Positions 27,736 through 37,108 are shown, numbered from the stretch's first letter. The stretch: DNA of 64,000 nucleotides from Natrarchaeobaculum aegyptiacum (GCF_002156705.1 NZ_CP019893.1:3162001-3226000), one strand, 5' to 3'. The notes: a model not told the origin generated them from the sequence alone. A program made the numbers and translations.

Positions 27736-27746
27736 AGTTAATAACC
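27736..27746 (+). promoter_or_regulatory. TATA-like box before the small Arg-rich ORF
   Basis: agttaataacc lies about 22-32 bases before the ATG of the 41-codon reading frame, the usual leaderless spacing. Confidence 0.45.
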
Positions 27747-27767
27747 CGTCTAGCGTAGGAAGCAACA

Positions 27768-27893
27768 ATGGTAAGACAGTACCGACGTCGCCCCACGACC
27801 GGCTCGAGGATTCCGAGCAATGGAGCAAGGTGGGTGGCACGCTCACGGCTGGTCCGTGGCCGACGTCGCCCCACGACCGGGTGGAAGCGATGA
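27768..27893 (+). CDS. Possible 41-residue arginine-rich leader ORF
   Basis: A short reading frame beginning 'MVRQYRRRPTTG' and ending 'GWKR', with the heptapeptide RRRPTTG encoded twice by a 21-bp direct repeat. Its TGA overlaps the ATG of the next gene as ATGA, a common translational-coupling arrangement, and a TATA-like box sits at leaderless distance. Against it: the product is strongly basic, unlike other proteins of this genome, and no homologue is recognised. It may be a leader peptide or chance. Confidence 0.35.
   Translation: MVRQYRRRPTTGSRIPSNGARWVARSRLVRGRRRPTTGWKR
27782..27802 (+). repeat. 21-bp direct repeat, first copy
   Basis: The 21 bases starting ccgacgtcgcc recur exactly at 27860-27880, a 78-base period. 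It lies within the short Arg-rich frame, where each copy encodes RRRPTTG. Confidence 0.7.
27860..27880 (+). repeat. 21-bp direct repeat, second copy
   Basis: Exact second copy of the 21-bp unit. The DNA between and after the copies is not otherwise similar, so this is not a longer tandem duplication. Confidence 0.7.
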
Positions 27894-28147
27894 TCGCGCC
27901 GGATTTCAGACACCCCGAGACGGCCCTCGAGGTCTTCCTCGTCGGCGGACTCGAGTTCGCGGTGGTCGTCGCGAATTACCTGTTGAACGGTCCCGGACCG
28001 GCACCCGTTGTAGTGACCGGGCTGATTCTTGCGCTGACCGCGTGGATCGTCTGGGCCGATTATCGCATTATCTCTCGGGACGGTCTCTATCCGCTCGTCC
28101 ACGGTACTCGCACGTATAGCCCCGACACCGACCGAAATGGTGACTGA
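27890..28147 (+). CDS. Small two-helix membrane protein next to K+ channel gene
   Basis: An 85-residue protein with two hydrophobic segments, about residues 13-30 and 37-55, then a 30-residue polar tail ending 'YSPDTDRNGD'. I do not recognise the family. An ATG inside an ATGA overlap with the preceding short frame was chosen; a GTG 20 codons upstream would add a Pro/Gly-rich stretch. It sits about 95 bases before the RCK-linked channel gene on the same strand, so a role in the same membrane process is possible but not shown. Confidence 0.55.
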   Translation: MIAPDFRHPETALEVFLVGGLEFAVVVANYLLNGPGPAPVVVTGLILALTAWIVWADYRIISRDGLYPLVHGTRTYSPDTDRNGD

Positions 28148-28212
28148 CCCAGCGTCATCACACCACTCGACACCCCAGTGGTTCCCACGCCAACAGTGAG
28201 AAACCGAACGGC

Positions 28213-28221
28213 TGTTATATT
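28213..28221 (+). promoter_or_regulatory. TATA box of channel gene
   Basis: gttatattt lies about 21-29 bases before the ATG of the K+ channel-like gene, suggesting leaderless initiation. Confidence 0.5.
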
Positions 28222-28241
28222 TCCACTGTCTGTCCAAGACC

Positions 28242-29870
28242 ATGGACGATTGGCACCGGCGGATCGCACTCGCGCTCCTCACCGCCGCGGCGATCGTCGT
28301 CGGCTACGCGTTCGTCTACCAGTGGGCACTCTACACCTTCGAAAACGCCCAGATATCGCTCTTCGAATCGGTCCAGACGGTGATCGAAGTTCTCACCACC
28401 GCCGGATTCGGTGGCGACACGGACCACTGGAACTCCCCACAGATCAACCTGCTCGTCGTTGCGATGAACCTCACCGGCGTCCTGCTCGTGTTTCTGGCGC
28501 TGCCGCTCTTTGCGGTCCCGATGTTCCGACAGGCCCTCGAGACCGAACCGCCGACGACGAGCACTCTCTCGAACCACGTCATCATCTGCGGCCACTCCGC
28601 TCGAGACGAGGTGCTCTCGGCCGAACTCGAGGATGCCGGGATTCCGTACCTGTACGTCGATTCCGATCGCGAACTCGTTCGCGAGCTACGAGAACGCGGG
28701 ACCGAGGCCATCCACGGGGACACCGAACTGGTCGAAACCTTCGAGGCCGTCAACGCGAGCGAGGCCCGTGCTGTCGTCGCGGATATCGACGACGAGATCA
28801 ACCCAACGGTGATTCTCTCGGCGCGACGGGCGAACCCTGAGATTCAGATCGTCAGCGTCGCTCGTGACACCTCGGTCGCACCCTACCATCGACTCGCAGG
28901 TGCCGACGAACTCGTCGAGGGGCCGCAGGTCCTCGGTGAAGGGCTCGGAATGCGTGCGGTGACGTCGTTCGCCGAGAAGTTCCGTGCCTACGTCGACGTC
29001 GAGACGGACCTCCGAGTGACGGAGCTACTGGTCGAAGAGAACAGTATGCTGACCGGCAAGACCCTCGGCGAGACCACCGTCTTCGACGACCTCAACGCCA
29101 CGGTGATCGGCGGCTGGTTCGACGGCAAGTTCGTCGTCTCACCCGGTCCGGAGACGACTGTCGGTGAGAACACGATCTTGCTGGTCGCCGGTCACTACGA
29201 GGACCTCTCGGAACTGACCGCCCGACCGCTGCCGACCCACCGCGACGATCCGGAACGCGTCGTCGTCTGCGGCCACGGCGTCGTCGGCCGCGCCGTCTGC
29301 GACACCCTCGAGACCGAGGGAATCGACTACGACGTCGTCGACCTCGAGAACCACGACGGGACGGACATCGTCGGCGACGTCACCGACCCACGGACGCTCC
29401 GGCGAGCCGACGTCGAGAACGCCCGTGCGGTCGTGCTGGCACTCGATCGGGACACGACGACCATCTTCGCGACGCTCGTGCTCCAGCAACTGGCTCCCGA
29501 CGTCGAGATCATCGCTCGCGTCCACGAACACGACAACGTCTGGAAGCTGTACAACGCGGGCGCGGACTTCGTCCTCTCGATGTCCGTGCTCACGGGGAAA
29601 CTGCTCGCCTCGCACCTGATCGAGGACAAGGAGATCCTGACGCCACAGGCCGAATTCGAGTTCGTCCGCACGAAAGCACCGGCACTCGATGGGCAGACGC
29701 TCGCAGACGTCGACGTCCGGTCACGGACGAACTGTACGATCGTCGCCGTCGAACGCGGAGACGACCTGCTCACGGACCTTGGTGGGAGCTTCGAGATTCG
29801 ACCCGAGGACGTCCTCATCGTCTCCGGGACCGCCGACGCGACCGAGTCGTTCATCGAGTTCGCCCACTGA
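28242..29870 (+). CDS. Two-helix potassium-channel-like protein with two RCK domains
   Basis: A 542-residue protein. Helices at about residues 9-28 and 70-92 flank a pore turn 'VLTTAGFGGDT' (about 50-60). This differs from the TVGYGD filter of classic K+ channels and looks closer to the TrkH/KtrB-like T-x-GFG turns. RCK_N domains begin at 'HVIICGHSARDEVLS' (about 112) and 'RVVVCGHGVVGRAVCDTL' (about 341); TrkA-C domains follow each, the last ending the protein. Tandem RCK domains form a gating ring in MthK-like channels. Ion choice cannot be stated. Confidence 0.87.
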   Translation: MDDWHRRIALALLTAAAIVVGYAFVYQWALYTFENAQISLFESVQTVIEVLTTAGFGGDTDHWNSPQINLLVVAMNLTGVLLVFLALPLFAVPMFRQALETEPPTTSTLSNHVIICGHSARDEVLSAELEDAGIPYLYVDSDRELVRELRERGTEAIHGDTELVETFEAVNASEARAVVADIDDEINPTVILSARRANPEIQIVSVARDTSVAPYHRLAGADELVEGPQVLGEGLGMRAVTSFAEKFRAYVDVETDLRVTELLVEENSMLTGKTLGETTVFDDLNATVIGGWFDGKFVVSPGPETTVGENTILLVAGHYEDLSELTARPLPTHRDDPERVVVCGHGVVGRAVCDTLETEGIDYDVVDLENHDGTDIVGDVTDPRTLRRADVENARAVVLALDRDTTTIFATLVLQQLAPDVEIIARVHEHDNVWKLYNAGADFVLSMSVLTGKLLASHLIEDKEILTPQAEFEFVRTKAPALDGQTLADVDVRSRTNCTIVAVERGDDLLTDLGGSFEIRPEDVLIVSGTADATESFIEFAH

Positions 29871-29919
29871 CTGCCGAATCGAACGTGGTAGCGCTCTCGC
29901 TGTTCTACTGAGTTGTCCG

Positions 29920-29924
29920 AAAAA
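29920..29924 (-). terminator. T-tract after the P-type ATPase gene
   Basis: Five Ts on the minus strand lie about 15 bases after the ATPase stop. T-tracts suffice for archaeal RNA polymerase termination. No stem is seen. Confidence 0.4.
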
Positions 29925-29939
29925 CGCGGCCACGGCAGG

Positions 29940-32753
29940 TCAGTACCGTTCGAAGTACCGGTCCTGCAACTTCACGAAGACGGCCATCAGGAGGGCGAAG
30001 ACGACCGCGGCGACGGCGATCTGTGCCCAGTGGACGAGGCCAAGCGGTTCGACGTCGAACAGCAACTGGCCCGTCGGCGTGTAGAGGACGAGAAACTGGA
30101 GCGTGACCGCCACGACGACAGCGAGGACGAGCCAGCGGTTCGAGAACAGACCGAGTCCGTATCGGAACCGGATCGCCTGAATGCGGACGATCTCGAAGAC
30201 GACGAAGCCGGTGAACACCATCGTCTGGGCGAGTTCGCGGCCCACCTCGTAGTCGGGGCTCCATCCGAGGAGCGCGCCGGTCACGTCGTAGCCCGGGGCC
30301 AGCTCGCCGTAGAAGTTGAGGGTGAACAGCGGGAGGAGACAGACCGTCATGAAGACCGCGATTCCGACGATCGAGGTGACGATCCGTTCGGTAATCACGC
30401 CCTCCTCCGGCGGCCGGGGATCGCGCTCCATGATGTCTTCGGCAGGCGGGTCGACGCCCATCGAGAGCGCGGGAATGCCGTCGGTGACCACGTTGATCCA
30501 GAGGATCTGGATCGGCGTGATGACCAGCCCGAGACCGACCATCGACCCGGTGAAGACCATCGTCACCTCACCACCGTTGCCCGACAGCAGGTAGTTGACG
30601 AACTTGCGGACGTTGTCGAAGATGCGCCGGCCGCCCCTGACGGCGTCTCGAATGGTCGCGAAGTTGTCGTCCAGCAGGACGATGTCGGAGGCCTGTTCTG
30701 TGACGTCGGTCCCGCGAATCCCCATCGCGACGCCGACGTCGGAGTTTTTCACGGCCGGAGCGTCGTTGACGCCGTCGCCGGTCATCGCGACCGTGTGCCC
30801 CTTCTCCTGAAGCGTCTGCAGGATGCGCGTCTTGTGCTCCGGCGACGTTCGCGCGAAGACGTCGACGTCCTCGACGACCTCGGCGAGATCCTCGTCGCTC
30901 ATCTCCTCGAGCTCTGGCCCCGTGATCACCGTCGCCGAGCGAAGACCGACTTCCTCACCGACCGCACGGGCGGTGACGGCGTTGTCCCCGGTGATCATCA
31001 CGACGTTGATCCCGGCGTCGAGACAGCCCGCCAGCGCGTCGGGAACTTCGGGCCGGGGCGGGTCGAGCATTCCCTGCAGACCGAGAAAGACCATCTCGTG
31101 CTCGAGACCGTCGTCGGGGTCCTCGACCTGGGCTTCCGGGACGTCGGGCCGATAGGCAAAGCCCATCACGCGCAACGCGTCTTCTGCAAACTCCTCGTTT
31201 CTGGCCTCGAGTTCCGCGCGGCGGTCGTCGGTGAGGTCGACGATCTCCCCGTCGACCAGTTCGCGGTCACAGCGCTCGATGACGGTCTCGGGTGCGCCTT
31301 TCATGTAGGCGACGGTACCGTCCTCGGGCGTCTGGTGGACAGTCGTCATCCGCTTGCGTGCGGAAGTGAACTCGACCTCGCCGACGCGTGGGTACTCCTC
31401 GGCGAGTGCCTCGTGGTCGAACCCGGCTTTCTGTGCGGCGACGAATAGCGCGATTTCGGTCGGATCGCCGAGATACGTTCGCTCACCGTCACGCTCGCCG
31501 GCAGCCTCACCGGAGCCTTCCGTCTCACTCTCGTCGCGTTCTCTGGTCCCGAGGTCGACGTTGTTACAGAGCATCCCACAGCGCAGCACCTCCGCGACGC
31601 GCTCGTCGTCGACCGGGTCGCCGTCTCGCAGGAACTCGCCGTCGGTGTCGTAGCCGGTCCCGGTCACCTCGTAGACTCCCCGGTTCGCGACGATCCGCTG
31701 GACGGTCATCTCCTCTTCGGTCAAGGTCCCCGTCTTGTCCGTACAGATGACGTCGACCGACCCGAGCGCCTCGACGATCGGAAGGCGACGAACGAGGGCG
31801 TTCTGGTCGGCCATCCGCCGGGCGCCAAGCGCCAGCGAGAGCGTCACGACTGCCGGCAACCCCTCCGGAACCGCAGAGACCGCGATCCCGACCGCAGTCA
31901 GAAACACCTGCAGCGGCGGCGTGTCCCCGACGATCAGTTCCGCGAACGCGATCACCGCGACCGCGAGGACGACGATGCCCGCGATTATCTTTCCCAGCCT
32001 GTCCATCTCGGCCTGAAACGGCGTCTCGCGTTCTTCGGCTTCCTCGAGTGCCGTCGCGATCTGGCCGATCTCCGACTCGGGACCGGTCTCGACGACGACA
32101 GCCGTCCCGGAGCCTCGCTCGACGACGGTGTCTTTGAACAGCATGTTTTCGCGCTCGGCGAGCGCGACGTCCTCGTCGACGGTTCCGACCTCCTTCGAGA
32201 CGCCGACGCTCTCTCCCGTCAGGGCCGCCTCGTCGACGCTCAGGTTGGACTCCTCGACGAGTCGGGCGTCTGCGGGGACGATATCTCCCGATTCGACGAA
32301 GACGACGTCGCCCGGGACGACGGTTTTCGCGTCGATCTCGCGCTTCTCGCCGTCGCGTCTCACGAGTGCGTACGTCGTTGCCATCTCCTGAAGCGCCTGA
32401 ATGCTCTGTTCGGCCCGGTAGTCCTGAACGAATCCGAACAGCGTGATGAAGACGACGATGCCCGCGATGACCGCCGCGTCGATCGTGTGACCGACACCGG
32501 CCATCACGATCGCGGCGACGATCAACACCCAGATCAGCGCCGAGGTGTACTGCTCGAGCAAGATCTGCAGCGGCGACGTTCCCTCCTCGGCTTCGATTTC
32601 GTTCGGTCCTTCGCGTTCGAGGCGCTTCTGTGCCTCCTCGGACGGCAGTCCGTCTCCTGACGACTCGAGGTCCGCGTAGACGTCCTCGAGCGACCGGGCG
32701 TGCCAGTCGCTATCGGACTCGAGATCGGTTTGCTCGTACGCTGACTGTGACAC
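29940..32753 (-). CDS. P-type cation ATPase, P2A (Ca2+/SERCA-like) group
   Basis: A 937-residue pump. The phosphorylation site is '[10 protein letters not shown]' (Asp339), with TGES in the actuator domain (about 179-182) and '[11 protein letters not shown]' in the hinge. The ion-site residues of SERCA are matched: 'VPEGLPA' in M4 (about 295), 'SGNGGEV' in M5 (Asn and Glu of N-x2-E), and 'NVVTDGIPA' in M6 (Asn, Thr, Asp). So Ca2+ is the most likely ion, though Na+/K+ relatives share much of this. A GTG start is used, as no ATG precedes the conserved N-terminal 'SLEDVYADL'. Length fits the family. Confidence 0.92.
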   Translation of the reverse strand: MSQSAYEQTDLESDSDWHARSLEDVYADLESSGDGLPSEEAQKRLEREGPNEIEAEEGTSPLQILLEQYTSALIWVLIVAAIVMAGVGHTIDAAVIAGIVVFITLFGFVQDYRAEQSIQALQEMATTYALVRRDGEKREIDAKTVVPGDVVFVESGDIVPADARLVEESNLSVDEAALTGESVGVSKEVGTVDEDVALAERENMLFKDTVVERGSGTAVVVETGPESEIGQIATALEEAEERETPFQAEMDRLGKIIAGIVVLAVAVIAFAELIVGDTPPLQVFLTAVGIAVSAVPEGLPAVVTLSLALGARRMADQNALVRRLPIVEALGSVDVICTDKTGTLTEEEMTVQRIVANRGVYEVTGTGYDTDGEFLRDGDPVDDERVAEVLRCGMLCNNVDLGTRERDESETEGSGEAAGERDGERTYLGDPTEIALFVAAQKAGFDHEALAEEYPRVGEVEFTSARKRMTTVHQTPEDGTVAYMKGAPETVIERCDRELVDGEIVDLTDDRRAELEARNEEFAEDALRVMGFAYRPDVPEAQVEDPDDGLEHEMVFLGLQGMLDPPRPEVPDALAGCLDAGINVVMITGDNAVTARAVGEEVGLRSATVITGPELEEMSDEDLAEVVEDVDVFARTSPEHKTRILQTLQEKGHTVAMTGDGVNDAPAVKNSDVGVAMGIRGTDVTEQASDIVLLDDNFATIRDAVRGGRRIFDNVRKFVNYLLSGNGGEVTMVFTGSMVGLGLVITPIQILWINVVTDGIPALSMGVDPPAEDIMERDPRPPEEGVITERIVTSIVGIAVFMTVCLLPLFTLNFYGELAPGYDVTGALLGWSPDYEVGRELAQTMVFTGFVVFEIVRIQAIRFRYGLGLFSNRWLVLAVVVAVTLQFLVLYTPTGQLLFDVEPLGLVHWAQIAVAAVVFALLMAVFVKLQDRYFERY

Positions 32754-32818
32754 GTGTATCCTGTTGGGAGAGCGAGGTATTTAGTACGTGAGGCCGCGCC
32801 GACAATCGAACGCGCCGT

Positions 32819-33187
32819 TCAGTCAGTCGGCGAGAAGGTGACGAGCCACCCATCCTCGCGTTCCTCGACGCCGACCGTGACCGTCTCGCCGGGTTCGATG
32901 CCCTCGGCACCACGGAGCTGCCCGGTCAGGCGAACGCCCTCATCGAACGTCGCGATCACGACGATGTACGGCGTCTCGTCGGCGTATTCTGGAATCGAAC
33001 TGAAGATCTTCGTCGACGCCGTCACGGTCGCTGTCTCCGAGAGCGATCGCTCCTCGAGCGTCCGACTCGAGCACTCGGGACAGACCGTCCGGGGCGGGAG
33101 CGCGGCCTGTCCACACTCCTCGCAGGCGAGGTAGGTGGGATCTCCGTCGTCGATACGTTCGGCGAAATCGACGAACCACTGTTGCAT
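32819..33187 (-). CDS. DUF35/OB-fold Zn-ribbon protein, thiolase partner
   Basis: A 122-residue protein. The N-terminal rubredoxin-like ribbon 'YLACEECGQAALPP' then 'VCPECSSR' supplies four cysteines for zinc. The rest is an OB fold (about 50-120) with 'YIVVIATFDEGVRLTGQL'. Such DUF35 proteins bind SCP2-type thiolases and acyl-CoA, including HMG-CoA synthase complexes in archaea. Its start lies two bases after the thiolase stop, so they are almost certainly one operon and one complex. Confidence 0.9.
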   Translation of the reverse strand: MQQWFVDFAERIDDGDPTYLACEECGQAALPPRTVCPECSSRTLEERSLSETATVTASTKIFSSIPEYADETPYIVVIATFDEGVRLTGQLRGAEGIEPGETVTVGVEEREDGWLVTFSPTD

Positions 33188-33189
33188 CG

Positions 33190-34353
33190 TTACGCACCTC
33201 CTGCCCGCAGGACGTTGACCACGCAACTCGCGCCACTGCCGCCGACGGTGTGGGTGAGGCCGATCGTCGCGTCGTCGACCTGATTCGGGTGTCGTCCCTC
33301 GAGTTGCTTGGTGATCTCGACGAGTTGCCCGACGCCGGTCGCGCCGACGGGGTGGCCCTTCGCCAGCAGGCCACCCGAGGTGTTGACGGGGATACGGCCG
33401 TCGGCGGCCGTCTCACCGTCGACCGCGCCGCGAGCACCCTCACCGCGTTCGAAGAACCCGAGTGACTCGATCGCCAGTATCTCGGCGATCGTAAAGCAAT
33501 CGTGGAGTTCGACGACGTCGACGTCCTCGGGGGAGATTTCGGCGCGATCGTAGGCGTCCTCGGCCGCTCGTTCGGCCGCACGGGTTCGTGCGAGATCCGG
33601 CCGGTCCTGCAACGCGAGCGAGTCGCTGGCCTGTCCGCTCCCGGCCCACGAGACCGTGGTCTCGAGGCCGTGCTCGTCGGCGTAGCTCTCGCTGACGAGG
33701 ACGGCCGCGCTGGCACCGTCACTGATCGGACAGCAGTCCTGCAGGTGCAGCGGCGTCGCGACCGGCGGCGAGTCGAGGACGCTCTCGACGTCCGTCTCCT
33801 CCTGGCGCTGGGACAACGGGTTCGACGCGCCGTTCTCGTAGTTCTTGACCGCGACGGCCGCGAGGTCGCCGGGCCCCGCGTCGAACTCGTCCATGTATGC
33901 CTGGGCCATCAGCGCGTAGATCCCCGGAAACGTCAGCCCGGCTTCGTTCTCGTACTCGTTGTCCGCAGCGTTGGCGAGTGCGTCCGTGACCGCTGCGAGC
34001 CCGCCGGTCGACATCATCTCGACGCCGCCGACCAGCGCGACGTCGGCATCGCCTGCCGCGATCGTCTGGGCCCCAGACCGGGCGGCCGAGCTCGCCGAGG
34101 CACAGGCACTTTCGGTTCGCATCGACGCCGCCTGCCGGGCACCGAGGTAGTCCGCCAGCATCGCACCGACGTGAGCCTGATCGTCGGTCTGGTCACCGAT
34201 GAAGTTCCCGGCGTAGAGTTCTTCCACGTCCCCGACCTCGAGGCCGGCGTCGTCGAGGGCCTCGAGTCCTGCGTCTGTAAAGAGCTCACGCGTCGAGGAA
34301 TCAGGATGTTCTCCGTACGGTGTGCTGGCCACGCCAGCGATCTGAACGGTCAT
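33190..34353 (-). CDS. Thiolase (SCP2/acetyl-CoA acetyltransferase type)
   Basis: A 387-residue enzyme. The nucleophile Cys is in 'TESACASASSAARSG' (about 86-100), and the catalytic His is in 'LLAKGHPVGATGVGQ' (about 335-349). 'GGSGASCVVNVL' at the C-terminus carries the third active-site Cys. The reaction is acyl transfer between CoA thioesters, such as acetoacetyl-CoA formation or cleavage. ATG at 'MTVQIAGVA' is preferred, 18 codons inside the longest frame. Operon with the DUF35 protein; divergent from the dehydrogenase gene across about 140 bases. Confidence 0.92.
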   Translation of the reverse strand: MTVQIAGVASTPYGEHPDSSTRELFTDAGLEALDDAGLEVGDVEELYAGNFIGDQTDDQAHVGAMLADYLGARQAASMRTESACASASSAARSGAQTIAAGDADVALVGGVEMMSTGGLAAVTDALANAADNEYENEAGLTFPGIYALMAQAYMDEFDAGPGDLAAVAVKNYENGASNPLSQRQEETDVESVLDSPPVATPLHLQDCCPISDGASAAVLVSESYADEHGLETTVSWAGSGQASDSLALQDRPDLARTRAAERAAEDAYDRAEISPEDVDVVELHDCFTIAEILAIESLGFFERGEGARGAVDGETAADGRIPVNTSGGLLAKGHPVGATGVGQLVEITKQLEGRHPNQVDDATIGLTHTVGGSGASCVVNVLRAGGA

Positions 34354-34491
34354 GCGCCCGCCACCTACCACGATTCCGGTCTTAAACCCCACAGCCACCC
34401 GTTCCAACGCTGACCGGTCAGGACGCGTGACATGAATGTTTTCCGAGCGACACGAATGGCTTTACCATCCGTCGGTGTAGCCGAGGGTCGC

Positions 34492-35220
34492 ATGCTTGAG
34501 AACCAGATTGCAATCGTCACCGGCGGTGCCGTCGGAATTGGGACGGCGATCGCCGAACGCTTCGTCGAGGACGGAGCGACCGTCGTAATCGCAGACATCG
34601 ACGAGGACGCCGGCAGCGAGGTCGCAGACGAGATCGGCTGTACGTTCGCCCACTGTGACGTCCGCGAGTACGATCAGGTCGAGTCACTCGTCGATGGGGT
34701 CGTCGACGACCACGGTCGCCTCGACGTCGTCGTCAACAACGCCGGCATCTCGAGTGTTACCTCCGTCGAGGAGATGGACCTCGAGGAGTGGGAAGCCGTC
34801 CTCGAGACGAACTTAGATGGCGTCATGCACGGGACGAAAGCCGCCCTCCCCCACCTCAAAGAGACCGATGGCTGTATCATCAACCTCGGCTCGATCTACG
34901 GACTGGTCGGCGGCAAGGGTGCAGCCTCCTACTCGGCCGCGAAAGGCGGCGTGATCAACTTCACCCAGCAAGTGGCGATCGACTACGCCGATCAGGGCGT
35001 CCGCGTCAACAGCATCTGTCCCGGCTTCGTCGAGACGCCGATGACCGAGGACCTGCTCGAGGACGAACGATTCTACAACTTCCTGGAGCAAAAGACGCCG
35101 ATGGATCGCCACGGCCAGCCAGAAGAGATCGCGCCGATGGCGGCCTTCCTCGCCTCCGAGGAGGCGTCCTACATCACGGGTGCGAACATCCCGATCGACG
35201 GCGGCTGGACGGCGTTCTGA
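34492..35220 (+). CDS. Short-chain dehydrogenase/reductase (SDR), 3-oxoacyl reductase-like
   Basis: A 242-residue classical SDR. The cofactor motif is 'TGGAVGIGTAIAE' (about 10-22), an Asp at the end of strand 2 ('VIADIDED') favours NAD(H), the NNAG motif is present (about 82-85), and the active-site Ser/Tyr/Lys are in 'INLGSIYG' and 'SYSAAKGG'. It ends 'GANIPIDGGWTAF'. An ATG at the conserved start was chosen over one 20 codons upstream. Divergent from the thiolase gene, it may reduce the keto product or oxidise a hydroxyacyl-CoA (inference). Confidence 0.9.
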   Translation: MLENQIAIVTGGAVGIGTAIAERFVEDGATVVIADIDEDAGSEVADEIGCTFAHCDVREYDQVESLVDGVVDDHGRLDVVVNNAGISSVTSVEEMDLEEWEAVLETNLDGVMHGTKAALPHLKETDGCIINLGSIYGLVGGKGAASYSAAKGGVINFTQQVAIDYADQGVRVNSICPGFVETPMTEDLLEDERFYNFLEQKTPMDRHGQPEEIAPMAAFLASEEASYITGANIPIDGGWTAF

Positions 35221-35241
35221 TCGGGGAACTCCAGTCCCGTC

Positions 35242-35246
35242 TTTTT
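35242..35246 (+). terminator. T-tract after SDR gene
   Basis: Five Ts lie about 20 bases after the SDR stop and before the TATA box of the next Usp gene. Confidence 0.4.
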
Positions 35247-35299
35247 GTGCGGCAGGAACGAGAGGTACTATTATACCGGTTCCGACCATCTGTCAGCAC

Positions 35300-35725
35300 A
35301 TGACAGACCGAATTCTCGTCCCGTACGACGCCTCGGAACCAGCCCGTGACGCACTCGAGTACGCCATCACGGAGTACCCGGACGCCGACACGACTGTCGT
35401 GCACGTGCTCCCCGCTCCGGGCGGGTACTGGGACGCGTGGGAGGACCCGGACGTCGCGGTTCCCGGCGAAGACAGAGCAACCGAACGCGGGGAGACGTAC
35501 CTCGCAGACGCCGAAGAACTCGCTGCCGACCACGACGTCGAGATCGACACCGAACTCGAGAAGGGCCGCCCGGCGCGCGTCCTCGTCGACGCCGCCGAGG
35601 AAGGCGACTACGACCTCGTCGTCGTGGGCAGCCACGGTCGCGAAGGCGTCTCGCGGGTTCTCCTGGGAAGTGTTGCCGAGACGGTCGTGCGCCGGTCGCC
35701 GACGCCAGTCGTCGTCGTCAGGTAA
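35300..35725 (+). CDS. Universal stress protein, single domain
   Basis: A 141-residue Usp. The opening 'MTDRILVPYDASEPARDAL' has DAS in place of DGS. The insert 'GGYWDAWEDPDVA' (about 42-55) is aromatic and resembles the loop seen in the Usp near 54.7 kb. The loop GSHGREG then LLGSVAET is intact. A TATA-like 'tattatac' lies about 30 bases upstream. First of three Usp genes in a row on this strand. Confidence 0.92.
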   Translation: MTDRILVPYDASEPARDALEYAITEYPDADTTVVHVLPAPGGYWDAWEDPDVAVPGEDRATERGETYLADAEELAADHDVEIDTELEKGRPARVLVDAAEEGDYDLVVVGSHGREGVSRVLLGSVAETVVRRSPTPVVVVR

Positions 35726-35820
35726 CGCCTCCTCCGGCCGGGTGCGACACCGATCACCGGACCCGGCGGCCAGTGACGGGAATCGTTTTGCCGTCTCGGG
35801 TCCTCCCTTCGAGCGAACAG

Positions 35821-36348
35821 ATGTCCCCGGATGCCGCTGACGACGTCGAGTCGATACTGGTCCCGATCGACGGCAGTGACGCTGCGACGGCAGCGCTCGA
35901 AACGGCGCTCTCGTTGGCAGAGACGGCTGGGGCGAGCGTCCACGTCCTCGCGGTCGTCGACGTCGAATCCGGGCCCCTGCGGTTCGATACCGACTTCGTC
36001 ACCGATCTCGAGGACGCACGACGGCGGCTCCTCGAGGAGGTTCGTTCGGAGTACGGCGACCGAACCGTCCCGGTCACTGGATCGATTCGCCGAGGCGTTC
36101 CCGCGCGAGCGATCCTCCGCGAGGCGAGCGAGCGCGACGTCGACCTGATCGTGCTGGGCCGGAGCGGAGCGACCGGCATCGTCGCCCCGCTGCTCGGCAG
36201 TACGACCGCTCGAGTGCTCCGGCGGGCGACGGTTCCGGTCCTCGTCGCTCCCGGTGAGGACGAGTCAGGCACCGACGCGAGCAACTCCCGGACTCCCAGT
36301 CGGTCCGGCGGTGTCGGGCCCGGGGTTGACCCCAGCACCGATCCGTGA
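35821..36348 (+). CDS. Universal stress protein with Gly/Ser-rich C-terminal tail
   Basis: A 175-residue Usp. It starts 'DDVESILVPIDGSDAATAAL' after a short acidic leader, and keeps GRSGATG then LLGSTTAR. After the domain ends at about residue 145, a 30-residue low-complexity tail (Asp/Ser/Gly/Pro) follows, which the other Usps here lack. A weak T-rich box ('cgttttgcc') precedes it. Confidence 0.9.
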   Translation: MSPDAADDVESILVPIDGSDAATAALETALSLAETAGASVHVLAVVDVESGPLRFDTDFVTDLEDARRRLLEEVRSEYGDRTVPVTGSIRRGVPARAILREASERDVDLIVLGRSGATGIVAPLLGSTTARVLRRATVPVLVAPGEDESGTDASNSRTPSRSGGVGPGVDPSTDP

Positions 36349-36427
36349 GGCCGTCGCTGCCACCGATCGCGTTCCCGGGGGGTGCAGGCGTGGTTTTACG
36401 GTGGCCTCTCCCCTCTGTACGGTCGTC

Positions 36428-36901
36428 ATGGACCGATCGATCCTCGTCGCTCACGACGGCTCCGAGGCGGCACAGCGCGCTCTCGAGTACGCACTGGAGA
36501 CGTTCCCGGGCTCTCGGCTCGTCCTCTTTCACGCGATCGACCCGTTCGAGGTACGGCCCGGAGACGAGACCGACCGCGGACAGCCGCTGACCGCCGACTG
36601 GTTCGACGAGCATAGAGACGATGCAACGGCGCTGTTCGAGGACGCACTCGCGAACGTCGACGACGCATGGCTCGTCGATCACGAGTCAGGAGCCGACGGC
36701 GAACGGGAAGGGAGTAGCGTGGAAACCGAGATCGGTGTCGGCTCGCCAGGGCAAGCGATCGTCGCTGCCGTCGAGGATCTGGAAGTCGATCAGGTAGTCC
36801 TCGGGGGGACCGGCCGTCACGACGTGACCGAGGCACGGCTCGGGAGCGTCGCAGAACTGGTCGTCAGACGTGTCGACGTGCCGGTGACGGTCGTCCGGTG
36901 A
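36428..36901 (+). CDS. Universal stress protein, single domain
   Basis: A 157-residue Usp beginning 'MDRSILVAHDGSEAAQRAL', with GGTGRHD then RLGSVAEL as its nucleotide loop. It resembles the first gene of this trio in the 'ALEYALETFPG'/'ALEYAITEYPD' helix. A T-rich 'ggttttacgg' box lies about 30 bases before the ATG. The stop is followed directly by a hairpin-bearing non-coding gap. Confidence 0.92.
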   Translation: MDRSILVAHDGSEAAQRALEYALETFPGSRLVLFHAIDPFEVRPGDETDRGQPLTADWFDEHRDDATALFEDALANVDDAWLVDHESGADGEREGSSVETEIGVGSPGQAIVAAVEDLEVDQVVLGGTGRHDVTEARLGSVAELVVRRVDVPVTVVR

Positions 36902-36905
36902 TTTA

Positions 36906-36926
36906 GGCGTGGGGCTTCCTGTCCCC
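36906..36926. repeat. Short hairpin directly after Usp stop
   Basis: A 6-base stem (gtgggg/ccccac) with an eight-base loop lies a few bases past the stop codon. It could be a transcript-end structure or the palindromic end of a lost transposon of the IS200/IS605 type; sequence alone does not decide. Confidence 0.35.
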
Positions 36927-37049
36927 ACCCACGGTTTGTCTCGAGTTACCGACCGCGACACACGTTCTCGTTACCGGGGCCGATTTGATATCAGATACCT
37001 TATTACCATACACTACTATACTATATTTGATGGTTCCGTGCGCTGCTGG

Positions 37050-37108
37050 CCTGAACCCGACCGACACATCACGCCGCCCGTTGCAGGAAGTGGATGCGTC
37101 GGTCGACG
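37050..37108 (-). repeat. Probable diverged 69-bp-type hairpin element, copy E
   Basis: On the minus strand it begins cgtcgac like the other copies and ends 'gggttcaggcc'. The stem gaccgacgcatc/gatgtgtcggtc pairs at 11 of 12 positions around a 22-base loop. It is about three bases longer than the others up to the 'ttcaggcc' flank and lacks the tggaccgcca end, so membership is uncertain. Confidence 0.45.

Larger units (their letters stand above)
27258..27767. other. Gene-poor gap upstream of trkA, with one 69-bp hairpin element
   Basis: No convincing protein is coded here. One copy of the 69-base hairpin element lies in it (see separate entry). The right part (about 27660-27745) is AT-rich, with 'ctataaaatc' and 'gttaataacc' boxes; the second suits the promoter of the small genes that follow. 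Confidence 0.6.

Noticed and set aside
29913-31448. Long plus-strand frame opposite the P-type ATPase gene
   Set aside because: The composition is shadow-like and the opposite strand encodes clear P-type ATPase motifs.
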